A stretch of DNA of 41,584 nucleotides from Candidatus Kuenenia stuttgartensis (lineage in GTDB: Bacteria > Planctomycetota > Planctomycetia > Pirellulales > UBA1268): the NCBI GenBank assembly GCA_945877135.1, contig CAMCQY010000017.1, forward strand, positions 1 through 41,584, in the 5' to 3' direction. Positions 19,169 through 28,845 of this stretch are shown piece by piece. Under the pieces are notes generated by a model. That model did no database searches. It saw only the letters and a program-made list of their open reading frames with translations, and was not told the origin of the DNA. Numbering within the stretch: the first letter of the stretch is position 1; every line of letters begins with the position of its first letter. The translations under genes were made by a program, and so were the position numbers.

Positions 19169-19348
19169 CTGGAGGCCGTCGCCGACCACTATGCAATCCC
19201 CTCGGTGCACTATGGCGTCGAGGTCAACCGGCGGATTGCCGACGGCACGCTCACCTTCAAGGGTGAGAAGCCTGAGCAGCTCGATGCCGCCGCCACGCCG
19301 ATGCTGTTTTCGAGCGACGGCGTGCACCCGCACGTGGAGACCGTGTGA
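19169..19348 (+). pseudogene. Apparent C-terminal remnant of an SGNH/GDSL-type hydrolase
   Basis: Open frame (no start) directly after and in frame with the lptE stop: LEAVADHYAIPSVHYGVEVNRRIADGTLTFKGEKPEQLDAAATPMLFSSDGVHPHVETV*. SSDGVHP resembles SGNH block V (DxxH). Confidence 0.55.
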
Positions 19349-19355
19349 CGGTGGA

Positions 19356-19375
19356 GTGACGCCCCGTGGCGTCAC
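19356..19375. terminator. Candidate bidirectional terminator/hairpin between convergent lptE and mutY
   Basis: GTGACGCC-ccgt-GGCGTCAC, perfect 8-bp stem, overlapping the mutY stop codon; no clear T-run. Confidence 0.4.
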
Positions 19376-20466
19376 AGCATCCTGACGATCCGTCGCCCCG
19401 GTGACGTCATGGCCAGCGACGCAAGCGCCTTGGCCGTGACCCATCGCCGACCCGGCTTGGCCCTCCCGGCACTGTCCGCCTCGCAGGCCAAGACGTCGAG
19501 CGTGATGCGGTGGTGCGTGACCGTATGCGTGATCGTGCCGAGCCGGCGGGTCGCTCCGCAGGCGAGGTCGCCGAGCACCTCCGATCGCTCGATGCCCCGC
19601 CGCGCCGCTCCTGCCGCCTTTGGCACCCTTGGAAAATCCCAGAGCCCCTCCCACCACTCGCCCGGTCCACGGCGCACGACGAGCACCCGGCCCGCCCGCC
19701 TCACCACCACCGCCGTCTCGTGAATCTCCTTGACCGCCCGCCGCGCGACTTTCATCGGGATCTCCGCCACCCGGCCCGTCCGCTTTGCCTCGCAGCATGC
19801 CGCCAGCGGACAGGTTCCACACAGCGGCCGCTCCGGAGTGCAGACCAGCGATCCCACATCCATCAGCGCCTGATTGAACTTCCCCGGATGCCGCTGCGGC
19901 ACGAGTGCGGCGGCGATCTCCCAGATCGGCTCGTCACCGGCCGCAGACCCGAGCGGCCCCTCATGGCCAGCCAGTCGGGCGATCACCCGTCGCGAGTTGG
20001 CCTCCACGATCGGCTCGGGAAGATCGAACGCGATCGAGGCGATCGCGCCGGCTGTGTAGCGGCCGATGCCGGGCAGGCTGCGAAGCCCCGCGACCGTCCG
20101 TGGAAATTCGCCGGCGTGATCGGCGACGATCGTCTTGGCCGCGGCGTGCAGCTGCCGCGCGCGGCGGTAGTAGCCGAGCCCTTCCCAGAGCCGGAGCACG
20201 TCGTGCTCGGCCGCCGCGGCCAGCGCCGCCACGGTGGGAAACCGCTCCAGAAACCGATCATAAAAATCCCTGACCCGCTCCACCTGCGTCTGCTGGAGCA
20301 TGATCTCGCTCACCCAGACGCGATACGGATCCTGCGACCGCCGCCACGGCAGATCCCGCCGCGCGTGGCCATACCAGGCCAGCAGCGCCCGCACCACGGC
20401 GGTCTTCCCTGCCTTCTTCACACGAGCCCCTTGCAAACCGGTGTTTTTTGGGTTCCAAAACACCAT
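19372..20466 (-). CDS. mutY: A/G-specific adenine DNA glycosylase
   Basis: WVSEIMLQQTQVERV, LPGIGRYTAGAIASIAF (HhH), CTPERPLCGTCPLAACC Fe-S Cys set. True start probably downstream of 20466. Confidence 0.94.
   Translation of the reverse strand: MVFWNPKNTGLQGARVKKAGKTAVVRALLAWYGHARRDLPWRRSQDPYRVWVSEIMLQQTQVERVRDFYDRFLERFPTVAALAAAAEHDVLRLWEGLGYYRRARQLHAAAKTIVADHAGEFPRTVAGLRSLPGIGRYTAGAIASIAFDLPEPIVEANSRRVIARLAGHEGPLGSAAGDEPIWEIAAALVPQRHPGKFNQALMDVGSLVCTPERPLCGTCPLAACCEAKRTGRVAEIPMKVARRAVKEIHETAVVVRRAGRVLVVRRGPGEWWEGLWDFPRVPKAAGAARRGIERSEVLGDLACGATRRLGTITHTVTHHRITLDVLACEADSAGRAKPGRRWVTAKALASLAMTSPGRRIVRML
20440..20464. promoter_or_regulatory. Palindrome in the divergent mutY / TPR-gene intergenic region
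   Basis: GGTGTTTT-ttgggttcc-AAAACACC, perfect 8-nt arms. Confidence 0.35.
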
Positions 20467-20503
20467 AGCCTAACTGCTGGATTCCTCTGCGTCGTCGACA
20501 TCC

Positions 20504-20992
20504 ATGGCCGAAAAACTCACCCTCAAGCGTCACGAAACCACGGCCGGTCCGGCCTGGGAGTTCGTGCATCCGCGGTGTGCCCGTCGGCGGCGCGCCGACA
20601 TGGAAGAGGTGGAGGCGATGGTGGAGGCGGGCGAAACGGAGGTCGCACGGGACGAACTGGTCTGGCTGCTCTCCGAGTGTCCCGACTTCCTCGATGCCCA
20701 CGTGCATCTGGGACTGATCGCCCTCGAGGAGGAGGATCCGAAGCTCGCAAGAGGCCACTTCGGTCGGGCCTATGAACTCTGCCTGCGGGCGTTGGAGGCC
20801 GCCGAGAGCCCGCAGCCCCTGCCCTATGCGCTCGATGGCAACAGGCCGTTCTATGAGGCCGCGAAAGGACTCGTTCACTGCCTGCTCGACATGGGCCGAC
20901 AGAAAGTGGCCAAGGATGTCTGCAAGCGGATCGCCTCGCTCGATCCGTCCGATCCCCTGGCGATCCAACGGCTGGCGGAGCATCGCGGATGA
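20504..20992 (+). CDS. TPR-like protein of unknown function
   Basis: Helical repeat pattern (VEAGETEVARDELVWLLSECPDFLDAHVHLGLIALEEEDPKLARGHFGRAYEL); ATGA overlap with tmk. Confidence 0.7.
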   Translation: MAEKLTLKRHETTAGPAWEFVHPRCARRRRADMEEVEAMVEAGETEVARDELVWLLSECPDFLDAHVHLGLIALEEEDPKLARGHFGRAYELCLRALEAAESPQPLPYALDGNRPFYEAAKGLVHCLLDMGRQKVAKDVCKRIASLDPSDPLAIQRLAEHRG

Positions 20993-21648
20993 CGCCATCG
21001 ACCCAATCGCCCGCAGCCCGGTTCATCGTGCTCGAAGGGATCGACGGCGCGGGGAAGTCGTCTCAGGTGGAGCCGCTCGTCGCCTGGCTCCGCGGATCTG
21101 GCCGCGCGGTCACCACGTGCCGTGATCCCGGCGCGACCACGGCGGGCGACGCGATCCGCGCGATCCTGCTCGACCGCCACGACCTCCAACTGGCGCCGAC
21201 CTCCGAGATGCTCTTGTATATGGCCGCGCGGGCGCAACTGGTCAGCGAAGTGATTCGGCCGAGCCTGGACCGCGGCGAGTGGGTGGTGTCCGACCGCTAC
21301 CTGTTGGCCAACGTCGTCTATCAGGGCCACGCCGGGGGCCTCAACCCCGACACGATCTGGCAGGTGGGCACGGTCGCCACGGGCGGGCTCGAACCCGATC
21401 TCGTGCTGCTGCTCGACGTCGATCTCGACACGGCCGCCCGGCGGCTGGCCCGACCGCTCGACAAGCTGGAAAACCGTGGCGACGAGTATCGCGGCCGACT
21501 GCGCGCGGGGTATCTTGCCGAGTCGGCTCGTCGGCCTGACCGCATCGCCGTCGTCGATGCAACCGGCGATCCCGACACGGTGCAGGAAAACCTACGGAAG
21601 GCGATCGAGCAACGCTTTCCGGAACTGCGTTCGTCGCTGCCAATCTGA
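20989..21648 (+). CDS. tmk: Thymidylate kinase
   Basis: RFIVLEGIDGAGKSSQVEPLVAWL; VVSDRYLLANVVYQG; DLVLLLDVDLDTAARRL. Confidence 0.95.
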   Translation: MTPSTQSPAARFIVLEGIDGAGKSSQVEPLVAWLRGSGRAVTTCRDPGATTAGDAIRAILLDRHDLQLAPTSEMLLYMAARAQLVSEVIRPSLDRGEWVVSDRYLLANVVYQGHAGGLNPDTIWQVGTVATGGLEPDLVLLLDVDLDTAARRLARPLDKLENRGDEYRGRLRAGYLAESARRPDRIAVVDATGDPDTVQENLRKAIEQRFPELRSSLPI

Positions 21649-21687
21649 CACGACCAACCTCACACGACCAGATCGAAGGCAGGGGCG

Positions 21688-22764
21688 ATGGCTTGGCAGG
21701 CAACCACGGGTCGCGGTGAGATCATCGGCCAGGATGCGGTGGTCGGGCAGTTCGTGCGAGCTGCCACGCATGACCGGATCGCGGGCTCGTATCTCTTCAT
21801 CGGTCCAGCCGGCGTCGGCAAGAGCACGGTTGCCGTGGCGCTGGCCAAGTCGCTGCTCTGCGAACGGCCTCGCCCCGGCCTCGTGGCCTGCGGCGCGTGC
21901 GCGTCGTGCGTGCAGGCAGACGGCGGCAGCCACCCCGACATCGACATTGTGGCGAAGCCGCCCGACCGGGCGACGATCCCGCTCGAGATGCTCATCGGTG
22001 ATCCAGAGCATCGCATGCGTGAAGGGCTCTGCTGGCGGCTCCTCCTGCGGCCGGCACTCGGCGGCCGCAAGGTGGCGATCATCCTCGATGCCGACCATCT
22101 CACAGACGAGGCGGCCAACTGCCTGCTCAAGACACTGGAAGAACCCCCCGACCGCGCCGTGATCATCCTGGTCGGCACCACGCTCGAACGACAGCTTCCC
22201 ACGATCCGCTCGCGATGCCAGATCGTACGATTCCAGCCGCTGGAGGAGGAGGCCGTGGACCGCATCCTCACGGCGGAAGCCGTGGCCGCTGGAGGGCCTG
22301 TCGATTCCGCCCTCCTGCACCGGTGCGCCGCTGCCGCCGGCGGCAGTCTGGCCCGCGGGCGGCTGCTGCTCGATCCAGACTTGACGGCCTTCCGCGGTAG
22401 GCTGATCGAACTGTTATCGCAGCGGCCGCTGCACGGCGTGGACCTGTCGCGGGAAACGACTGCGTTGGTGGAAGCCGCCGGCAAGGAAGCGCCGCCGCGA
22501 CGGGCTCGGCTGCGGGTCGTGCTCGAAGCGGCGGTCGATTTTTATCGTGCAGCCCTGCGTCACTCCGTCACCGGCGAGCAGCCCGCCGATCCAGCGATTG
22601 CCCAGCGCGTGGGCGCCTGGGCTGCCGACCCGGAAGAGGCCACGCAGGCGATTCGCAGCACGCTCGAGGCCCTGGAATCGATCGACCGCAACGCCAACCT
22701 TACGATCCTCGTCGATGCCTGGACCGCCGTGCTTGAACAGCCGGCACTCGCCCGGGGCTTCTAG
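21688..22764 (+). CDS. holB: DNA polymerase III subunit delta' (clamp-loader ATPase-like)
   Basis: LFIGPAGVGKSTVAVALAKSLLC, CGACASCVQADGGSHPDI, ANCLLKTLEEPPDRAVIILV. Confidence 0.93.
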   Translation: MAWQATTGRGEIIGQDAVVGQFVRAATHDRIAGSYLFIGPAGVGKSTVAVALAKSLLCERPRPGLVACGACASCVQADGGSHPDIDIVAKPPDRATIPLEMLIGDPEHRMREGLCWRLLLRPALGGRKVAIILDADHLTDEAANCLLKTLEEPPDRAVIILVGTTLERQLPTIRSRCQIVRFQPLEEEAVDRILTAEAVAAGGPVDSALLHRCAAAAGGSLARGRLLLDPDLTAFRGRLIELLSQRPLHGVDLSRETTALVEAAGKEAPPRRARLRVVLEAAVDFYRAALRHSVTGEQPADPAIAQRVGAWAADPEEATQAIRSTLEALESIDRNANLTILVDAWTAVLEQPALARGF

Positions 22765-22795
22765 CCGCCGGATCTCCTGCATGAAGAACGTCCGT

Positions 22796-22864
22796 CGCTT
22801 CCGCTTCGGGCTTGCATGGGAACCCGCAGTCACCCAAGGCCGCAGCGCAAGCGAGGGGATTGCC
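22796..22864. repeat. Inverted pair of family B repeat
   Basis: cgcttccgcttcgggcttgcatggg and ggccgcagcgcaagcgaggggattgcc, mutually inverted with respect to the consensus GCAAGCCCGCAGCGCAAGCGAGGGAAT. Confidence 0.55.
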
Positions 22865-23066
22865 TATTCTTCCCGGCCCCTGTCGACCACCTCGTTTGCG
22901 GGGCCACCTGGGCTGTTTTTTCCCGCCGCACCCTCTGAATCGATTTTTTGGATGGTACCTGTCGATCCTCTTGGAAGGCCGGCACCGTTCGCTGCTGTGA
23001 TGCACCTCGCAGCGTGTGCAACGGGCCCGAGCAGACCGTTGTCGAAGGCCAGGGGGGCGATCGGGC

Positions 23067-25973
23067 ATGTCCGAAAAAAGGGCGGGCGGAATCTTGGCGT
23101 CTTCGTTCGTTGCCGGCCTGCTGCTGGCTGCAGCGATCTTTTCGCCACGGGCCTGGGACCCGGTGCCGGGCCCCTATTTCGGGCTCGAAGACCAGACCGA
23201 TGCCGCGTCCCCCTCGACCGACAGGATGGAGGCGGCGCATGCCGAACTCTCCGCCCGATCCCAGACGCGGGTGTCGGCCGTGACAGCACCGCCGGCTGTG
23301 CCACCGGTCATGCCAGCCGTCGCCCCGACCACTCCAGCCGTCACCGTGTCTGAGCCACCATTGGCTCAGCCAACGCCTCAGACAACTGCGCAGCCAGTCC
23401 AGCAGTTGACACCGGTCGCACATCCAATCGAGCACGTGGCTATGCCCCCCGAGCGCATCGCCATGGCCCCCGCGACGAACCCTGCTGCGTCGGCCGTCCT
23501 CGCCGAGACGCTCGCGCCACCACAGCCCGTGGAGCAGTCCGCTCCCCCCGCGTCGCTGAAGGCGATGATGACGCGGATGCAGGCCGCACAGCCTGCTGTC
23601 GTCCAGCAGCCTCCTCTTGTGCAGCCGATCGAGCAGCCCGTGCCGCAGCCGCCGCAGCCCGTAACGCCTGCGCCCGCGCACACCTGGTCGCAGGCGTTTG
23701 CGCAGGCCCCCGCCGTGATTCCTGTCCAACCGAAAGCGTTGGCCGCCGATCACTTCCACCCGGCGAGCAGCCAGCCGCGTTCGATCAATGTGCCAACAAT
23801 GGCCGGAGGATTGGGTGCGCCACCGCTGCCGGGTGAACCATGGACCGATCCCGATGGTGTCAACTGGTCGGACGTGATCGCCGCCCCACAGGTGCCCGAT
23901 GCGGACCGACGCCGTAACTGGCTGGGAGAGTGGCGGCCCGAGCCACGCCTGAGCCCACCCCGTGCGGCCGACCAACGAGTCGCTGGGAACGCGACGTCAG
24001 GCCGTCTCCTCGACCGGCTCCGTGGAGGCGACCGGCGGGCCGGACAGACTTCCGTCCCCGACGCGGGTTCTGCTATTGCAACCGAAACGCCTCCGCCCGA
24101 CATCAGTCAGTGGCCGCGGGCGATCAAACTGGAACAGCAACTCGACCATCTGGCGACGCTCTCGACCGCGGGCGGCACGGGCGGCGAGCCGATCGGCATT
24201 TGGACGCAACGAACACGGTCCGCGATCCAGGGTGTGCAAGACACACGCGGGGCCCGCGATCCAGCGGCAGACGCCAGCCTGCTCGTGCTGGGAGAAGCGG
24301 TGCTCGCCGGCATGTCGCTGGCCGACACAACCGTCGACGCAAGCCTCGCGACGCACACCCGCCGCACCGCTCTCGCCGTGGCCCGCCGCGTCGCCGTGTG
24401 GCGATCCACCGCTGCCCTCTTCGCGTCGCTCGACCGCAACCCGCAGGAACTCAGTGCCAACGACGCCGCCGCCGCGATGACTCGCCAGGCTGCGGGTCGT
24501 ACGGTCGTGGAGATTGCCCGATTGCTTGACGCGATCGAGCGGTTCGAGCTGTCAACGACTGCGGCCGACGCCATGGCCGTGAAGACCTCACTCGGTTCAA
24601 TCTGCGGCTTCTATCCGACTGCCTCGCGGCCGGTGGCGCGGGCGCTGGAGGATCATTACCTTGCCCCCAACGTGCGGATCGCCGTGCATCAACAGTTCCT
24701 CGGGAAGCTTCTCCCGGGAGCCACCGTCGATACCGCACCCTTTCAGGACGTCGTCATGGGCCGGGAGGTCCGCGGCACCCGCACCGTAGAACGCACCACG
24801 ACGTTGCGGCTCGTGCCCGACGAGGATGAGATCTGCTTCAACCTCGAGGTGCATGGCGACATCGCGTCGCGGGCGGTCACCGAATCGGGGCCCGTCTCCG
24901 TGACGGCCCGCAGCGCCTCGGCGTTCACCGTCCGCAAACCGATCACGATCTCGTCGCAAGGTCTGCTGTTCGGCAATGCCGCCGGCGATGCCTCCAACCG
25001 TTCACGTGTTGACAACATCCAGACGAGCTTCGATGCGTTGCCCGTGATGGGCTCGCTGGTGCGGAATATCGCAAAGAACCAGCAGGCGGAGGCGATGCCG
25101 GAGGCCAACCGCGAAGTGATCGACAAGATCATCTCCCGCGCCTGCCGCGAGGTGGACACGCAGGCGGAGCCTGAGTTTGCCAAGATAGCGGATCGTATTC
25201 GCGACCGCGTCTGGATGCCGCTGGTAAGGCTCGGCCTGGAACCGAAGGCGGTCGCGATGCAGACGACCTCCTCGGTGGCGACCATGCGGCTGCGGCTGGC
25301 GGGGGACACCCAACTGGCAGCCCACACGCCGCGTCCCCGTGCCCCTTCCGACGCGATGCTCAGCCTGCAGGTGCACGAATCCTCGGCGAACAACACGTTC
25401 GATCGGCTCGGCATCGCCGGGAAACGGCTCACGCTCGAGGAACTGATCCAGCTTGTCTGCTCGCAGGTCGGCGTCGAGCCGCGCATCCCCGACGAACTGC
25501 CCGAGGGGGTGGCGGTGGCATTCGCAAAGACGCAGCCACTCCGCGTTGAGTGCCGCGATGGCCTCGTGCACATCCATGTCGCGCTCGACGCGATCGAGAG
25601 CGGCCGCCGCGACTGGTATGACCTGACTGCGCACGTCGCCTACCGGCCGGTCTGTTCAGGACAGCAGGTGTTTCTCGAACGCGAGGGCCCGGTTCAGCTG
25701 GGCGGCCCAGGCCGCGAAGGGCGGATGGAGCTCGCCTTGCGAACCATCTTTGGCAAGATCTTCCCGAAAGAGCGGCCGATCGCGGTGCTGCCCGATCAGA
25801 TAGCGAAGAATGAGAAACTCGCCGACGTGCACGCCGTGCAAGCGGCGAGCAGCGACGGCTGGCTGGCAATCACGCTCGAACAGCGGAAGGCCCCGTCGCC
25901 GGTGATCGCTTCCCCGCCGAAGCCGCAGCGGCCCCGCCCCGTGGAAGCCCGCCGCAAAACCGTCTGGCGGTAG
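23067..25973 (+). CDS. Large secreted/membrane-anchored protein of unknown function with P/Q/A-rich linker
   Basis: N-terminal hydrophobic segment GGILASSFVAGLLLAAAIF; P/Q/A-rich low complexity region (about 23270-23760) followed by a globular ~700-aa C-terminal region with no family I recognise. Confidence 0.8.
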   Translation: MSEKRAGGILASSFVAGLLLAAAIFSPRAWDPVPGPYFGLEDQTDAASPSTDRMEAAHAELSARSQTRVSAVTAPPAVPPVMPAVAPTTPAVTVSEPPLAQPTPQTTAQPVQQLTPVAHPIEHVAMPPERIAMAPATNPAASAVLAETLAPPQPVEQSAPPASLKAMMTRMQAAQPAVVQQPPLVQPIEQPVPQPPQPVTPAPAHTWSQAFAQAPAVIPVQPKALAADHFHPASSQPRSINVPTMAGGLGAPPLPGEPWTDPDGVNWSDVIAAPQVPDADRRRNWLGEWRPEPRLSPPRAADQRVAGNATSGRLLDRLRGGDRRAGQTSVPDAGSAIATETPPPDISQWPRAIKLEQQLDHLATLSTAGGTGGEPIGIWTQRTRSAIQGVQDTRGARDPAADASLLVLGEAVLAGMSLADTTVDASLATHTRRTALAVARRVAVWRSTAALFASLDRNPQELSANDAAAAMTRQAAGRTVVEIARLLDAIERFELSTTAADAMAVKTSLGSICGFYPTASRPVARALEDHYLAPNVRIAVHQQFLGKLLPGATVDTAPFQDVVMGREVRGTRTVERTTTLRLVPDEDEICFNLEVHGDIASRAVTESGPVSVTARSASAFTVRKPITISSQGLLFGNAAGDASNRSRVDNIQTSFDALPVMGSLVRNIAKNQQAEAMPEANREVIDKIISRACREVDTQAEPEFAKIADRIRDRVWMPLVRLGLEPKAVAMQTTSSVATMRLRLAGDTQLAAHTPRPRAPSDAMLSLQVHESSANNTFDRLGIAGKRLTLEELIQLVCSQVGVEPRIPDELPEGVAVAFAKTQPLRVECRDGLVHIHVALDAIESGRRDWYDLTAHVAYRPVCSGQQVFLEREGPVQLGGPGREGRMELALRTIFGKIFPKERPIAVLPDQIAKNEKLADVHAVQAASSDGWLAITLEQRKAPSPVIASPPKPQRPRPVEARRKTVWR

Positions 25974-25987
25974 TCCGCGGACGGTTC

Positions 25988-26075
25988 GGGGCTGCCCATG
26001 TCCTGTCGCCGGACGTTCGCTTCGGTATCCCGCCTTCGCTGGTCAGCAACGCCGGCTTTCGGGACATGGGCAAAC
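25988..26075. repeat. Palindromic intergenic repeat (family A, single-core copy)
   Basis: ggggctgcccatgtcctgtcgccggacgttcgcttcggtatcccgccttcgctggtcagcaacgccggctttcgggacatgggcaaac; closely matches the reverse complement of 7659-7788 minus one ~39-nt unit. Confidence 0.8.
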
Positions 26076-26088
26076 CGCCTTCCTATCC

Positions 26089-26172
26089 GAGCCCGCAGCG
26101 GAAGCGAGAGGAATCCGCGGCCCAGCGCGGCAGTCCACCTGCACACCCTTGCTTGCGCTGCGGGCTTGCATG
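26089..26172. repeat. Inverted pair of family B repeat
   Basis: gagcccgcagcggaagcgagaggaatccgcgg (from about 26089) and acccttgcttgcgctgcgggcttgcat (ending about 26171). Confidence 0.65.
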
Positions 26173-26291
26173 AACCCTGTGGGCAAGGGCGGCGCCCTGA
26201 GCGATCACGCCCCATTGAATTCCTTTGCCAATGGCTGGACAATCCGGGTTTTCCACCGCACTCATCCGTCAACTCCACACCGCAGGCCGTC

Positions 26292-27710
<1,419 letters not shown>

Positions 27711-27723
27711 CACGGAATTCGCC

Positions 27724-28830
27724 ATGCCCCACGACCCAATCCCTTTTCGCATCTCGCGTCGCACGTTCGCTGGAATGACGGCCCTCGTCGCCGCGACCGC
27801 TGCGACGCCGGCCGTGGCAAAGGTCCGCCGCGTCGGTGGTGAGACGATCCTCGGCGAGGGAGCCCACACGTTCCGGGTCCGCCACAACTTCCCGCGACTG
27901 CCCGACCGGTTCACCTGGCAGACCACCCACAACGTCGCTGTCGACGCGGCGGGCAACCTCTACGTGATCCACGAGGGCAAGAAGGAGCAGAAGGACCATC
28001 CGGCGATCTTCGTCTTCGACGCGGAAGGAAAATTCATCCGCGCGTTCGGCAGCGAGTTCCAAGGGGGCGGCCACGGCATCGAGGTCCGCAAGGAGGGAAA
28101 CGAGGAGTTTCTCTATGTCTGCGGCTACCAGCAGGTGAAGAGCTTCGCGAAGATGACGCCTACCGGCGAGATCGTCTGGTATCGCAAGGCACCAATGGAA
28201 TCGGGCGCCTATGCAGCCGGTGAGGACACCTCAACCGCGCCGAGTTGGAACCGGCAGGGCTTCCTTCCGACGAACTTCGCCTTCCTCGACGACGGCGGCT
28301 TTTTGCTTGCCGACGGTTACGGCACGTTCAGGATCCACCGCTACGACAAGGACGCGAAGTGGGTGAGTTCGTTCGGCGGCGCCGGCGACGGCAAGGGCAC
28401 GTTCAACACGCCCCACGGCATCTGGATCGACCGCCGGCCCGCCGCAGATGGCACGGCCCGTGAGCCCACGATCGTCGTCTGCGACCGGGCCCACCACACG
28501 CTGCAGGTCTTCGGCATCGACGGCACCTACCGCGACACGATCGAGGGCTTCGGACTGCCGGCCAACCTCGACACCTGGAAAAGCCTGATGGTGGTGCCCG
28601 AATTGAAGGCCTGCGTGACGCTGCTCGACGAGAAGAACAACGTCGTGACGAGGCTGGGCCGGGCGGTCGAGCGGCTCGATGAAATCAAAAATCTCCGCGG
28701 CCAGCCCGACAAGTGGCGTGACGGCGAGTTCGTTCATCCGCACGATGCCTGCTTCACGCCCGCGGGCGACATCTTCGTGGCCGAGTGGGTCGCGACAGGT
28801 CGCGTCACGAAGCTCGAACGGGTCAGTTAA
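27724..28830 (+). CDS. Tat-exported NHL-repeat / 6-bladed beta-propeller protein
   Basis: ISRRTFAGMTALVAATAATPAVA twin-Arg signal; repeated propeller-like segments (HNVAVDAAGNLYVIHEG, FNTPHGIWIDRR, FVHPHDACFTPAGDIFVAEWVATGRVTKLERV). Confidence 0.8.
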   Translation: MPHDPIPFRISRRTFAGMTALVAATAATPAVAKVRRVGGETILGEGAHTFRVRHNFPRLPDRFTWQTTHNVAVDAAGNLYVIHEGKKEQKDHPAIFVFDAEGKFIRAFGSEFQGGGHGIEVRKEGNEEFLYVCGYQQVKSFAKMTPTGEIVWYRKAPMESGAYAAGEDTSTAPSWNRQGFLPTNFAFLDDGGFLLADGYGTFRIHRYDKDAKWVSSFGGAGDGKGTFNTPHGIWIDRRPAADGTAREPTIVVCDRAHHTLQVFGIDGTYRDTIEGFGLPANLDTWKSLMVVPELKACVTLLDEKNNVVTRLGRAVERLDEIKNLRGQPDKWRDGEFVHPHDACFTPAGDIFVAEWVATGRVTKLERVS

Positions 28831-28845
28831 CGGTCCTCCGGCAGA

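Noticed and set aside
22830-23975. 381-aa minus-strand Arg/Gly/Leu-rich ORF
   Set aside because: Low-complexity mirror of the P/Q/A-rich linker of the 968-aa protein, not a credible protein.
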